Assembly (NCBI GenBank): GCA_942491115.1
Contig: CALNZV010000012.1
Location: 1 to 64,000 of the forward strand
Direction: 5' to 3'
Source: CALNZV01 sp942491115
Lineage (GTDB): Bacteria > Desulfobacterota > Desulfobacteria > Desulfobacterales > UBA5852
DNA length: 64,000 nucleotides
The notes beneath the pieces are model-generated. The model ran no database searches, was not told the origin of the DNA, and saw only the letters and a program-made list of their open reading frames with translations. The position numbers and the translations under genes were made by a program. Shown one piece after another: positions 36,197-44,437 of this stretch (position 1 is the first letter of the stretch; each line of letters opens with the position of its first letter).

Positions 36197-36239
36197 TTGA
36201 CATTTTGTCAATAGGCTTCTAATTGTATTTTGAATACAA
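36197..36239 (+). promoter_or_regulatory. Two palindromes and -35 element upstream of the GntR-transporter operon
   Basis: TTGACA-TTT-TGTCAA (36197-36211) and TTGTATT-TTG-AATACAA (36223-36239) are perfect dyads 27 bp apart centre to centre. The first begins with a consensus -35 hexamer, and TAATTG at 36220-36225 (17-bp spacer) could be a weak -10. GntR/FCD regulators commonly bind TTGTAT..ATACAA-type sites, so autoregulation by the adjacent GntR gene is likely (inference). The second dyad ends 83 bp upstream of that gene's start. Confidence 0.6.
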
Positions 36240-36322
36240 AATACAGCATTCAATTGTCGGGGGCCGACCCGGCCCTCGTATAGCAACTCTCGCGGCAACC
36301 GATTCATAAGGATGACGGTCCC

Positions 36323-37012
36323 ATGAAAAATCTTGGCGCCGAGCACGAGAACCTGGACCAAAAAGCCTACTTGATCATCAAGGACATGATTAACCGGCGG
36401 CGCCTGCTCCCCGGCGACAAAATCCCCCAGGAAAAGCTTGCCATGGAACTCGGGATCAGTCGAACCCCGTTGATCAACGCACTCAAGTTCCTCGAAAAGG
36501 AAAAGCTGGTGGAAGCCAAGCCTCGACGGGGCTATTTCGTGAGGCATTTTCAAAAGCAGGAGATGATCAGTATTTTTGAGCTCCGGGAAGTCCTGGAGGG
36601 GTTGGCAGCCCGGCGGGCGGCGATGCACATTTCCGACCGCCAGATCCACCGGCTCCGGGGATTTTTCAGCGACTTTTCGCCGGAAGAGGAGATTACCGAC
36701 ATCAAAGGGTACTCCCAACAGGATCGCCAATTTCACAATTACGTGACCAACGTCGGTGCCAAAGAGTTTCTAAAGAGCATTCTTCAGACCTACAACATAA
36801 TCAGTTTCTCCTATCAGGTGATCTCCGAGGAGGGCCTTGTCAGGCCCCCCAACCAGACCATCATCGAGCACTTGACCATTATCGACGCTATCTGCGATCG
36901 GGATGCCGAGGCCGCCGAGGAAAGAATGCGGCGGCACTTCAGGCGGACCATTGAGCACCTCGCCCAATCCATTGAAGAGCAGGGAAGGGATAACGGTCGG
37001 GGGGGAAGTTGA
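36323..37012 (+). CDS. GntR-family (FCD) transcriptional regulator
   Basis: 229 residues. The N-terminal winged helix (about 10-78) includes DMINRRRLLPGDKIPQEKLA and LGISRTPLINALKFLEKEKL then PRRGYFV. The C-terminal all-helical FCD effector domain starts at ELREVLEGLAARRAA and carries the metal or ligand histidines in DRQFHNYV, IIEHLTIIDAI and MRRHFRRT. FCD members sense small organic acids. It is the first gene of the carbon-source island and is followed by the TctC-type binding protein after 203 bp. The palindromes upstream suggest autoregulation. Confidence 0.92.
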   Translation: MKNLGAEHENLDQKAYLIIKDMINRRRLLPGDKIPQEKLAMELGISRTPLINALKFLEKEKLVEAKPRRGYFVRHFQKQEMISIFELREVLEGLAARRAAMHISDRQIHRLRGFFSDFSPEEEITDIKGYSQQDRQFHNYVTNVGAKEFLKSILQTYNIISFSYQVISEEGLVRPPNQTIIEHLTIIDAICDRDAEAAEERMRRHFRRTIEHLAQSIEEQGRDNGRGGS

Positions 37013-37215
37013 AAATCCTATGAAACCCGTTCAGCGGGCGGGGCGACAGAATTCGAAGACCACTAGCCGTATCAATCCGACCGATGTCGAAAGGAGGGAT
37101 GATCTCGACGGCGCAGCGCCGAACTGAGTGGGTAGTCACGTGTCCCGGACGGCCGTTGGTGACGGCCCGGAACCTGGGCACCAACATCTGAACACCAGAA
37201 GGGGAGGGAATCAAC

Positions 37216-38223
37216 ATGAAAAAGATTTTCATCATAGGTCTCGTTGTGGTTTTTGCGGTCATGACCGGCACGGCCATTGCGGCCAAAGAATATCCCAAGC
37301 GCAACATCACTGCCGTGGTCGTCTGGGGTGCCGGCGGCGGAACCGATACCTGTAACCGCATCATCCATGCGGAAATGGCCAAAATTCTGGGCGTCAACAT
37401 CAATGTCATCAACAAAACCGGCGGAGTCGCCGGTTCTGTGGGAATGAGCCATGCCTTCAGTCAGCCCCATGACGGCTACACCCTCTGCGGCCTTTCCGAA
37501 TCCAACGTGACCGCCGGTGTTCAGGGCGGCTGGGACAAGAAATTCGATGTGTGGGACACCTTCATCGTGGGCGGATCTCCGGACGTCATATCGGTGACCC
37601 CGGACACCCCGTACAAGACGCTGAAAGACCTTATCGAAGCCGCAAAGGCCGATCCGAAGAGCATCAAGGCGGCGGCCAGCGGTGCGGGTTCCATCCATCA
37701 CCTGAACCTTCTGGCCGTTGAAAAGGGGTCCGGTGCCAAATTCAACTTCATTCCCTACAAAGGCTCCGCTCCCGCCCAGAATGCCGCCATGACCGGCGAG
37801 GTGTCGGTGGTGGTGACCTCACTGGCCGAGCAGCAGCAGCTCCTGAGGGGCGGCAAGCTGAGAGCGCTGGGGATGCTGATTCCGGATGCCTTCGATGTTG
37901 AAGGGCTGGGAACCATTCCCTCGGCCTTCGATGCCTATCCCGGGCTTTCCGATTATCTCCCGATCTCCCAGGCCATCGGATTCGCCGTACCCGCCGACGC
38001 GCCGGAAGAGGCCAAGACGGTGCTGGTGGATGCCTTCAAGAAAGCCATGGACACCGACAAGGTGAAAACCTGGGCCAAGGAAAACTACTACCTGCTATCG
38101 GGTAAAACCGGGGCGGAATCAAAGGCGGTTTTCGACGCTCTCGAATCCAACTTCGCCTGGACCCTATGGGAGCTGGGGGCGGCCACGGTGGATCCCGCCT
38201 CCTTAGGCATTCCTAAACCCTGA
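37216..38223 (+). CDS. TctC-type solute-binding protein of a tripartite tricarboxylate transporter
   Basis: 335 residues. It has a Sec signal peptide (IFIIGLVVVFAVMTGTAIAA), then the TctC/Bug fold: YPKRNITAVVVWGAGGGTDT (the ligand-binding glycine loop), NKTGGVAGSVGMSHAF, AAASGAGSIHHLNLL, NFIPYKGSAPAQNAAMTGEV and LPISQAIGFAVP. It captures an organic acid in the periplasm for TctA/TctB. A GGGGAGGG site precedes ATG at 37216. A strong hairpin lies between it and the next gene, which fits the usual excess of binding protein over membrane parts. The ligand is unknown; the cluster suggests a sugar acid. Confidence 0.93.
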   Translation: MKKIFIIGLVVVFAVMTGTAIAAKEYPKRNITAVVVWGAGGGTDTCNRIIHAEMAKILGVNINVINKTGGVAGSVGMSHAFSQPHDGYTLCGLSESNVTAGVQGGWDKKFDVWDTFIVGGSPDVISVTPDTPYKTLKDLIEAAKADPKSIKAAASGAGSIHHLNLLAVEKGSGAKFNFIPYKGSAPAQNAAMTGEVSVVVTSLAEQQQLLRGGKLRALGMLIPDAFDVEGLGTIPSAFDAYPGLSDYLPISQAIGFAVPADAPEEAKTVLVDAFKKAMDTDKVKTWAKENYYLLSGKTGAESKAVFDALESNFAWTLWELGAATVDPASLGIPKP

Positions 38224-38240
38224 TCAGATCAGCGGCAACC

Positions 38241-38270
38241 TCAGGCCGGCAGCCGTCGCTGCCGGCCTGA
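38241..38270 (+). promoter_or_regulatory. Intercistronic hairpin between tctC- and tctB-type genes
   Basis: A perfect 13-bp stem (TCAGGCCGGCAGC paired with its complement) closes a 4-nt loop, 18 bp after the binding-protein stop. No T run follows, so it likely stabilises upstream mRNA or partly terminates rather than fully stopping transcription. Confidence 0.65.
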
Positions 38271-38335
38271 TCGAGTCTCGACGGCGCCGGGGCAGGGCGC
38301 CTCGAGAGGATCAAACACACCAAGGATTTTCGACC

Positions 38336-39100
38336 ATGATGGACAAAGAAAAGCTCCGCAAGGCCGATTTTTTCTCCGGCGGCATCATCATGATCTTCGG
38401 CCTCTGGGTGATCAGCCAGGCCCTGAAGATGCCCATGAAGGACTCCTGGGGCGGGGTCCAGAACGTGTGGTTCGTATCGCCAGCCCTGTTTCCCCTCTTC
38501 GTCGGCGCCATGATAGCGTTCCTCGGGGCCCTGCTGATCCGCACGGCGGTGAAAACCGTCGGGATCGAGGGGTTGCGTTCGGTGTTGAGCTGGCTCTTCA
38601 GCCGTGACCTGTTCGGTTTTCTCCAGACGGCGTCCATGATGCGGTTCTACGCGATCGTTGTCCTGCTTTTTTGCTTCGTCTTCCTGAACATCCCGCGGGT
38701 GGATTTTTTCCTCTGCAGTCTGCTGTTCCTGTCGGTGTTTATCACCATGTTCTATCTGGATGACGAGGCCTTACTGAAACGTCTGCTACTCCTCTATATT
38801 GCCGGTTCCGCCCTGTTCATGCTGATCCTTGCTACGGGTGCGTCGGCAGCACTGGAATCCGTTCTGCCCAGATTCGGCGACTGGTTCACCATTGCCTTTA
38901 TCCTGGCTTATTGCATCTATGCCTGGACCTTGATCCGCGGGGACCTGGCCTTGCGGAAAAAATTCCGGACAAGCCTTGTGCTGGCCGTGGCCGCCCCCTT
39001 CGTCATCGGACCGGTGTTCAAGTATCTCCTGCTGGTTCCCATGCCGTCAGAGGGCATCGTCGTCATGGTTCTGGATGCCGTTTGGTACTGGGATTTCTAG
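38336..39100 (+). CDS. TctB-like small membrane subunit
   Basis: 254 residues with about six predicted membrane segments (for example DFFSGGIIMIFGLWVISQAL, LFPLFVGAMIAFLGALLI, AIVVLLFCFVFLNI). The N-terminal pair of helices with the proline-containing loop after the first matches TctB, though it is longer than usual for that poorly conserved family (commonly 140-190). Assignment rests mostly on its place between the binding protein and TctA, from which it is 26 bp away. The second half may be an added domain specific to this system. Confidence 0.72.
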   Translation: MMDKEKLRKADFFSGGIIMIFGLWVISQALKMPMKDSWGGVQNVWFVSPALFPLFVGAMIAFLGALLIRTAVKTVGIEGLRSVLSWLFSRDLFGFLQTASMMRFYAIVVLLFCFVFLNIPRVDFFLCSLLFLSVFITMFYLDDEALLKRLLLLYIAGSALFMLILATGASAALESVLPRFGDWFTIAFILAYCIYAWTLIRGDLALRKKFRTSLVLAVAAPFVIGPVFKYLLLVPMPSEGIVVMVLDAVWYWDF

Positions 39101-39126
39101 CCTCATCGAGGGGGGAGTATCGCTTC

Positions 39127-40689
39127 ATGATGATTTTGGATCGTATCGGCACGTTCTTCGGCATCGTCTTTCATATCGCCTCGGATCCGTTGACCATCGC
39201 CATTCTTTTCGGCTCGGTGCTGCTGGGAATCATCTTCGGGGCCATGCCCGGCCTGACCTCTACTCTTGGGGTGGCCCTCCTGACCGCCCTGACCTACGGC
39301 ATGGACACCTCCATGGCCATGGTTTGTCTGCTGGCCATATACGTCGGTGGAACCTACGGAGGGTCCTATGCTTCCATATTGATCAACATTCCGGGAACGG
39401 CCGCCGCCGCCGCCACCGCACTGGACGGCTACCCCCTTGCCTGCAAAGGTGAAGGCGGCCGCGCCATCGGGTTGACCACCACCGCATCGGCCATCGGCAC
39501 CAGCATCAGCATGCTTTTCGTGGTCAGCATCTCCCCGATCATTTCCCATTTCGCCCTTCAGTTCACCTCTTTCGAATTTTTCCTGCTGGCTTTTTTCGGT
39601 ATACTGATCAGCGGCACCCTGACGAGCCCCGATCTGGTCATCAAGGGGTGGATCGCCGGATTTTTGGGGCTTTTCCTGGCCTGCGTGGGTCGGGATCTGC
39701 TCCAATTCTACCCCCGGTATACCTTCGGATTTTCCGAACTGGACAGCGGTATCGAGGTGGTTCCCGTTCTGATCGGGGCCTTCGGCATCCCCCAGATCAT
39801 CCAGGTCCTGAAGGACCGGTTCCAGATCGGGGAAGCTCAAAAGCTCCAGCGGATCATCCCGGAGATCGGTACCGTTGTCCGCAACATTCCGGCGATTGTA
39901 CGCTCGGCGCTGATCGGCGTGGGTATCGGGGCGGTGCCCGGCATCGGGGAGGACATCGCCGGCTGGGTGTCCTATGGCACGGCCAAAAACACCTCGACGC
40001 ACCCGGAGACCTTCGGAAAAGGAGAACTCAAGGGCGTGCTGGCATCGGAAACCGCCAACAACGCCTGTGTGGGCGGGGCCATGATCCCCCTGCTCAACTT
40101 AGGGATTCCCGGCAGTCCGCCGGCGGCCATGCTGCTGGGTGCCCTCATGCTCCATGGGGTGACCCCCGGGCCCATGATCACCTTCGAGCATCCCACCTTT
40201 ATTCTCGAAGTGGCAGCCATCCTATTGCTCGCTTCCATTGCCATGTGGGCGACCGGCATGCTTCTGGCCAAGCAGGTGGTGAAGGTGCTGCGAATTCCGA
40301 CCCAGATCTTCATGCCCATCATCGGAATGCTCTGCATCATCGGGTCCTATGCCCTTGGCCTCAATATCTTCAATCTATACCTGATGTTGCCCGTGGGGAT
40401 CATCTGCTACTTCCTAACCGAAATGGGCTACCCTATAGCTCCCCTGGTGATCGGCGTTATCCTCGGGCCCATGGCGGACGAGAACCTGCGCCGGGCCCTG
40501 ATGGTGTCCCAGGGCAGTTTCATGCCCGTTTTCCAGCGACCGGTTTCCCTGATCCTCTTCATCGTCATCCTTCTGACCGTCTTCAGCCAGTTCCAGTGGT
40601 ATCGCCGGGTCAAAGACCGTCTGATGGCGGCTCTCCCTTTTCGTAAACGCCGGAGGGGAGGCGTGGATGTCGAACCCGACGACCGTTAA
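39127..40689 (+). CDS. TctA-type permease
   Basis: 520 residues, about 11-12 membrane segments. Family signatures: FGAMPGLTSTLGVALLTALTY, YVGGTYGGSYASILINIPGT and the second copy GVGIGAVPGIGEDIAGWVSY, with NNACVGGAMIPLLNLGIPGS near the middle. TctA is the transmembrane channel of the transporter. ATG at 39127 has GGGGGGAG upstream; the longer frame starts inside the previous gene. The last 23 bp overlap the start of a decayed isomerase gene. Substrates of this family are di- and tricarboxylates and sugar acids. Confidence 0.95.
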   Translation: MMILDRIGTFFGIVFHIASDPLTIAILFGSVLLGIIFGAMPGLTSTLGVALLTALTYGMDTSMAMVCLLAIYVGGTYGGSYASILINIPGTAAAAATALDGYPLACKGEGGRAIGLTTTASAIGTSISMLFVVSISPIISHFALQFTSFEFFLLAFFGILISGTLTSPDLVIKGWIAGFLGLFLACVGRDLLQFYPRYTFGFSELDSGIEVVPVLIGAFGIPQIIQVLKDRFQIGEAQKLQRIIPEIGTVVRNIPAIVRSALIGVGIGAVPGIGEDIAGWVSYGTAKNTSTHPETFGKGELKGVLASETANNACVGGAMIPLLNLGIPGSPPAAMLLGALMLHGVTPGPMITFEHPTFILEVAAILLLASIAMWATGMLLAKQVVKVLRIPTQIFMPIIGMLCIIGSYALGLNIFNLYLMLPVGIICYFLTEMGYPIAPLVIGVILGPMADENLRRALMVSQGSFMPVFQRPVSLILFIVILLTVFSQFQWYRRVKDRLMAALPFRKRRRGGVDVEPDDR

Positions 40690-41000
40690 AACGACCGGGG
40701 ACGGACGGCAGATCGCTATTTCGCCGGCCTACTGGATCTCCCGGTATTCGGACCGTTTCGTCCCCGAACAGATCCTCGCCGGACTGCCGGAGGCAACGGA
40801 CATGGGCTTCAAGACCTTTCAGCCGGAGATCTTCCATCGGGATGTTCTGTACGACTGGCGGGACGGAGGGGCGGCCTCGATTTCTTCGAGGGCTTTCGGC
40901 TGCGGGATATTCGGGGGTTTTCGACCTGGAGATCATCTGCCCCCGGTGCAGTGCCGGGAGCAGTGCTCTTGTGCCCGCGGATTTATTGAATCACTGCTGA
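40667..41000 (+). pseudogene. Decayed sugar-phosphate isomerase/epimerase (internal deletion, frameshifts)
   Basis: The first about 65 codons read as an intact N-terminus (AISPAYWISRYSDRFVPEQI, then TDMGFKTFQPEIFHRD and YDWRDGG). At about 40870 the frame fails. A +2 frame gives FFEGFR, and the +1 frame then gives AAGYSGVFDLEI, the typical C-terminal strand-helix of TIM-barrel isomerases, ending at TGA 40998-41000. The gene has thus lost most of its roughly 270-codon length and has at least one further frame change. An intact TIM-barrel protein starts 44 bp later. This is my reading of the frames; sequencing error could explain a frameshift but not the large deletion. Confidence 0.7.
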
Positions 41001-41044
41001 CAGAGGGGTCCGCTGGGCCCTGACACCACGGCAAGGAGACTATC

Positions 41045-42010
41045 ATGCTGAAGATGGGGATTATCACGGGGTTTTTGTCCCGGACCAAGGACCGGTTCCA
41101 CGAATACAACCTTCCCCTTGAGGTGGAGGGTAAATTTGAATTGATGGGTCAGATCGACGGCTACGACGGGGTCGAGATCGTCTATCCTTACGAAGTGAAG
41201 GATCCGGCGAAGACATCGGAGCTCCTCAACCGGTATGCTCTCTCGGTGGCGGCCGTCAATGTCAACGTCAAGGCGGAGCCGGAGTTCCGCAACGGCGGTC
41301 TGACCTCCCATGAGCCGGAGGTTCGCCGGAAAGCCGTTCAATTCATCAAGGACGCCAAAGATTTCGCTGCCGGGGTGGGGGGCGACAAGGTCACCTGCTG
41401 CCCCCTTGGCGACGGCTTCGAGTTCTCCTTCCAGTACGATTATGCAAAAACCTGGGCCTACCTGGTGGAGGCGTTTGGTGAGGCCGGGAGCTATCGACCG
41501 GAGATCCCCCTGTACATCGAGTACAAGCCCAGCGAAACCCGCGGCCGCTGCTTCGTCGATACCGCAGCCAAGACCCTGTGCCTGTTGAACGACATCCAGA
41601 ACCAGGGGATGGGGGTCACTCTTGATTTCGGCCATTCCATCTATGGCAACGAGCACCCGGCCGAAGCCCTCGTGATGCTCGCGGAGAGTCCGTATCCCTA
41701 TTACATCCATGTCAACGACAATGACGGCAAGTGGGACTGGGATTACTTCTGCGGCACCAAACACTTTCTCGAGTACGTTGAATTTCTATACTACCTGAAG
41801 CGCTACGGCTACAGCGATTACCTGACCTCGGACACGTCCCCCACCCGATGGGATATCAAGGGAACCTTCGAGGCCAACAGCCGCCTGACCAATCGGATCT
41901 GGAATCACTTGGACAAGGTCGACGGCGGAAGAATCGCCCGGTTGATGGATCAGGGGGATTTCCTGGCCACCTGGAAATACATCGAAGAGAATATCTTTTC
42001 TCTGAAATAG
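41045..42010 (+). CDS. TIM-barrel sugar isomerase/epimerase
   Basis: 321 residues, AP endonuclease 2/xylose-isomerase-like barrel. It begins MGIITGFLSRTKDRFHEYNL. Likely metal ligands are E in LYIEYKPSE, D and H in TLDFGHSIYGNEH, H in YIHVNDNDGKWDWD and D in TSDTSPTRWD. A strong AAGGAG precedes ATG at 41045. It is followed 24 bp later by a DUF1537 kinase, so it probably makes the keto-acid or sugar that the kinase phosphorylates. It is not the OtnI (hydroxypyruvate-isomerase-like) type. The exact reaction is unknown. Confidence 0.8.
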   Translation: MLKMGIITGFLSRTKDRFHEYNLPLEVEGKFELMGQIDGYDGVEIVYPYEVKDPAKTSELLNRYALSVAAVNVNVKAEPEFRNGGLTSHEPEVRRKAVQFIKDAKDFAAGVGGDKVTCCPLGDGFEFSFQYDYAKTWAYLVEAFGEAGSYRPEIPLYIEYKPSETRGRCFVDTAAKTLCLLNDIQNQGMGVTLDFGHSIYGNEHPAEALVMLAESPYPYYIHVNDNDGKWDWDYFCGTKHFLEYVEFLYYLKRYGYSDYLTSDTSPTRWDIKGTFEANSRLTNRIWNHLDKVDGGRIARLMDQGDFLATWKYIEENIFSLK

Positions 42011-42034
42011 GCCGCAGGCGGTCCACCGAACCCC

Positions 42035-43507
42035 ATGCTGCCGTCAAAAGGAGCGCTGACGGATTCCATGCCCGAACCCACCCAGAACCAGTCCCGATTG
42101 CTGGCGTCTCTGCCGCCGGAATGGCCCCATGACCTGCTCCCCGAGTTGTCGCGGCGGATTCAAGCATCGGGAAGAAAAATCGTCGTCTTGGACGACGACC
42201 CCACCGGCACCCAGACGGTCCATGGTATTCCCGTGTTGACCACCTGGACGGGGGAAGCCATTGGTGAAGCCCTGAAATGCGACGGGACGGCGTTCTACAT
42301 CCTGACCAACTCCCGCAGCCTGACGGCCCCTGAGGCCGCGGCAATCAACCGCCGCATCGGAGAGCGGCTTCGCCGGCACAGCGCGGATGCCGGTGTGGCC
42401 GTCGAGCTGGTCAGCCGCAGCGATTCCACCCTCAGGGGGCATTTCCCCAAGGAAGTGACGGCGTTGCTCGACGGATTCGGAGCCGGGAGCCTTCCCTGTC
42501 TGCTGGTGCCGTTTTTCCTCGAAGGGGGGCGGCTGACTATCGATGACATCCATTATGTGGCGGAAGGCGATCGGCTGATCCCCGCCGCCCTGACCACTTA
42601 TGCCGAGGACGCGGCTTTCGGTTACCGCCATTCCAACCTCCGCCGCTGGGTAGAAGAGAAAACCGGGGGACTGATTCCCATGGACCGGGTCGCCGCCGTG
42701 TCTATCGAGACCATTCGGAGGGACGGACCCCCGGCAGTGGCGGAAATTCTCTCCGGTCTGGGGCCCGGTGCCTGTTGCGTGGTGAATGCGGCCTCCTACC
42801 GGGACCTCGAGGTGGTGGTGGCCGGTCTGCTGAATGCCGAAGACCGGGGCAGCCGGTTCATCTTCCGGACGGCCGCGTCTTTTGTCAGGGTCAGGGCCGG
42901 TATTCGGCCAAGAGACCTTGTCGACGCCGGGGAGTTGACGGCGCCGACCGAATCGGGGGGCCTCTTCGTGGTGGGCTCCTATGTGCCGAAGACCACCGAT
43001 CAACTGTCGGCGCTGCTGGAGCAGACGGCCGTATCGGCAGTCGAGATCGATGTGGAACGCCTTCTCGACGACGCCGGTTCGGAACGGGAGGTCGCCAGGG
43101 CAACGGCAGACCTTCACCGCAGCATAGCCCGTGGCGAAGATGCCGTGCTTTTCACCAGTCGACGGTTGGTCACGGGGAAGACCCCCCACCACAGCCTCGA
43201 CATCGGAAGGCGGGTCTCCGAGGCCCTGATATCCGTTCTTCGCGGACTTGCCGTTCAACCCCGGTACCTGGTCGCCAAAGGCGGCATTACCTCGAGCGAC
43301 GTGGCCACCAAGGGGCTCGATGTCCGGACGGCCATGGTGTTGGGGCAGGTCCTGCCCGGTGTGCCCGTGTGGAAACTGGGCCCCGAGGCCCGCTATCCCG
43401 GCATGGCCTACATCGTCTTCCCCGGCAATGTCGGGGATACCGACGCGCTTGTCCGGATTCAACGGCGGCTGTCGCAGCGGACCCCGTCGTCCACAATCGC
43501 CGACTGA
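42035..43507 (+). CDS. DUF1537 four-carbon acid-sugar kinase (long form)
   Basis: 490 residues from ATG at 42035; ATG at 42068 is an alternative. N-terminal domain: VVLDDDPTGTQTVHGIPVLT, ILTNSRSLT, LVSRSDSTLRGHFPKEV and DDIHYVAEGDRLIPAALT. C-terminal nucleotide-binding domain: AKGGITSSDVATKGL and KLGPEARYPGMAYIVFPGNVG. DUF1537 kinases phosphorylate tetronates and related acids at the terminal hydroxyl. This copy is of a different branch from the OtnK at 47.4-48.7 kb, so two distinct acid-sugar kinases serve the island. An aldolase gene follows after 23 bp. Confidence 0.88.
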   Translation: MLPSKGALTDSMPEPTQNQSRLLASLPPEWPHDLLPELSRRIQASGRKIVVLDDDPTGTQTVHGIPVLTTWTGEAIGEALKCDGTAFYILTNSRSLTAPEAAAINRRIGERLRRHSADAGVAVELVSRSDSTLRGHFPKEVTALLDGFGAGSLPCLLVPFFLEGGRLTIDDIHYVAEGDRLIPAALTTYAEDAAFGYRHSNLRRWVEEKTGGLIPMDRVAAVSIETIRRDGPPAVAEILSGLGPGACCVVNAASYRDLEVVVAGLLNAEDRGSRFIFRTAASFVRVRAGIRPRDLVDAGELTAPTESGGLFVVGSYVPKTTDQLSALLEQTAVSAVEIDVERLLDDAGSEREVARATADLHRSIARGEDAVLFTSRRLVTGKTPHHSLDIGRRVSEALISVLRGLAVQPRYLVAKGGITSSDVATKGLDVRTAMVLGQVLPGVPVWKLGPEARYPGMAYIVFPGNVGDTDALVRIQRRLSQRTPSSTIAD

Positions 43508-43530
43508 CGGTTCCGCTCCCAGGAGAAGCC

Positions 43531-44424
43531 ATGCTCGTTTCCACCTCACAACTGCTGACAAGGGCCCGGGACGGCCGCTATGCGGTCGGGGCCTTCAACG
43601 TCTACCACCTGGAAGGGGTTCTGGCGGTGGTGGCGGCTGCCGAAGTATTAGAGAGTCCTGTGATCCTCCAGGTCTTGCCGGCGGCGCTCGACCTGGGGGG
43701 GAGACCCTTCATTTCTCTTTGTCTGGCGGCCGGAGCGGAATCGTCCGTGCCGGTGGCCGTCCATCTGGACCACTGTCCCTCGCCGGAGATCATCCAAAAT
43801 GCCCTCTCGGCTGGCATCTCCTCGGTGATGGCGGACGGCTCCCGTCTTGAGTACGCGGAGAATCTGGCCTTCACCCGGGAAATGGCGACCCTGGCCAGGG
43901 CTGCGGGTCGGTCGGTCGAGGGGGAGCTTGGTCGGCTCAGCGGATCGGAGGACGGGCTTTCGGTTTCGGAGATCGAGGCGCGGTTGACCGATCCGGATCA
44001 GGCGGCCGAGTTCGTAGCGGAGACCGGCGTCGACGCCTTGGCGGTCTGCATCGGAAATGCCCACGGCGCCTATTCGCAGACGCCGGCCCTCGACTTCGAT
44101 CGGCTGGAGGCCATTGGGCGACGGTTGTCCGTCCCCCTTGTGCTACACGGCACCTCCGGTCTCCCCGACGACGCGATCCGGCGATCGATCGCATCCGGGG
44201 TCTGCAAATTCAACGTCAACACCGAACTTCGGAGCGCCTGCCTTGCAGCGGCCGGCGACTACCTGAAGGGATCAGAGACGCCTGAACTGGTCCGGTTGAT
44301 GGCGGTGGAAATCGACGCCATGAAAGCGCCCGTCAAGGCCAAGATCAGGCTCTTCGGCTCCAGTGGCGCGGCCATTCAAACACCGTTCGGGAGATCTGCT
44401 CCCGATCCCACTCATCCGTTGTGA
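43531..44424 (+). CDS. Class II (zinc) ketose-bisphosphate-type aldolase
   Basis: 297 residues, FBA/GatY family. Motifs: YAVGAFNVYHLEGVLAVVAA, VAVHLDHCPSPEIIQNAL with the zinc ligand and catalytic Asp, SSVMADGS, GRSVEGELGRLSGSEDG, AVCIGNAHGAY, LVLHGTSGLPDDAIRRSI and VCKFNVNTELR. The length fits the tagatose-bisphosphate/GatY-like branch. It should cleave the product of the preceding kinase to DHAP or a related triose and an aldehyde or keto acid. ATG at 43531 has AGGAGAAG upstream. The next gene, panB, begins 13 bp after its stop. Confidence 0.88.
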   Translation: MLVSTSQLLTRARDGRYAVGAFNVYHLEGVLAVVAAAEVLESPVILQVLPAALDLGGRPFISLCLAAGAESSVPVAVHLDHCPSPEIIQNALSAGISSVMADGSRLEYAENLAFTREMATLARAAGRSVEGELGRLSGSEDGLSVSEIEARLTDPDQAAEFVAETGVDALAVCIGNAHGAYSQTPALDFDRLEAIGRRLSVPLVLHGTSGLPDDAIRRSIASGVCKFNVNTELRSACLAAAGDYLKGSETPELVRLMAVEIDAMKAPVKAKIRLFGSSGAAIQTPFGRSAPDPTHPL

Positions 44425-44437
44425 AGGAGGAATCGTT

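Noticed and set aside
37099..37191. A 30-codon frame before the TctC gene, following AAAGGAGGG
   Set aside because: The ribosome site abuts the ATG with no spacing, and the peptide has no leader-like run of regulatory codons.
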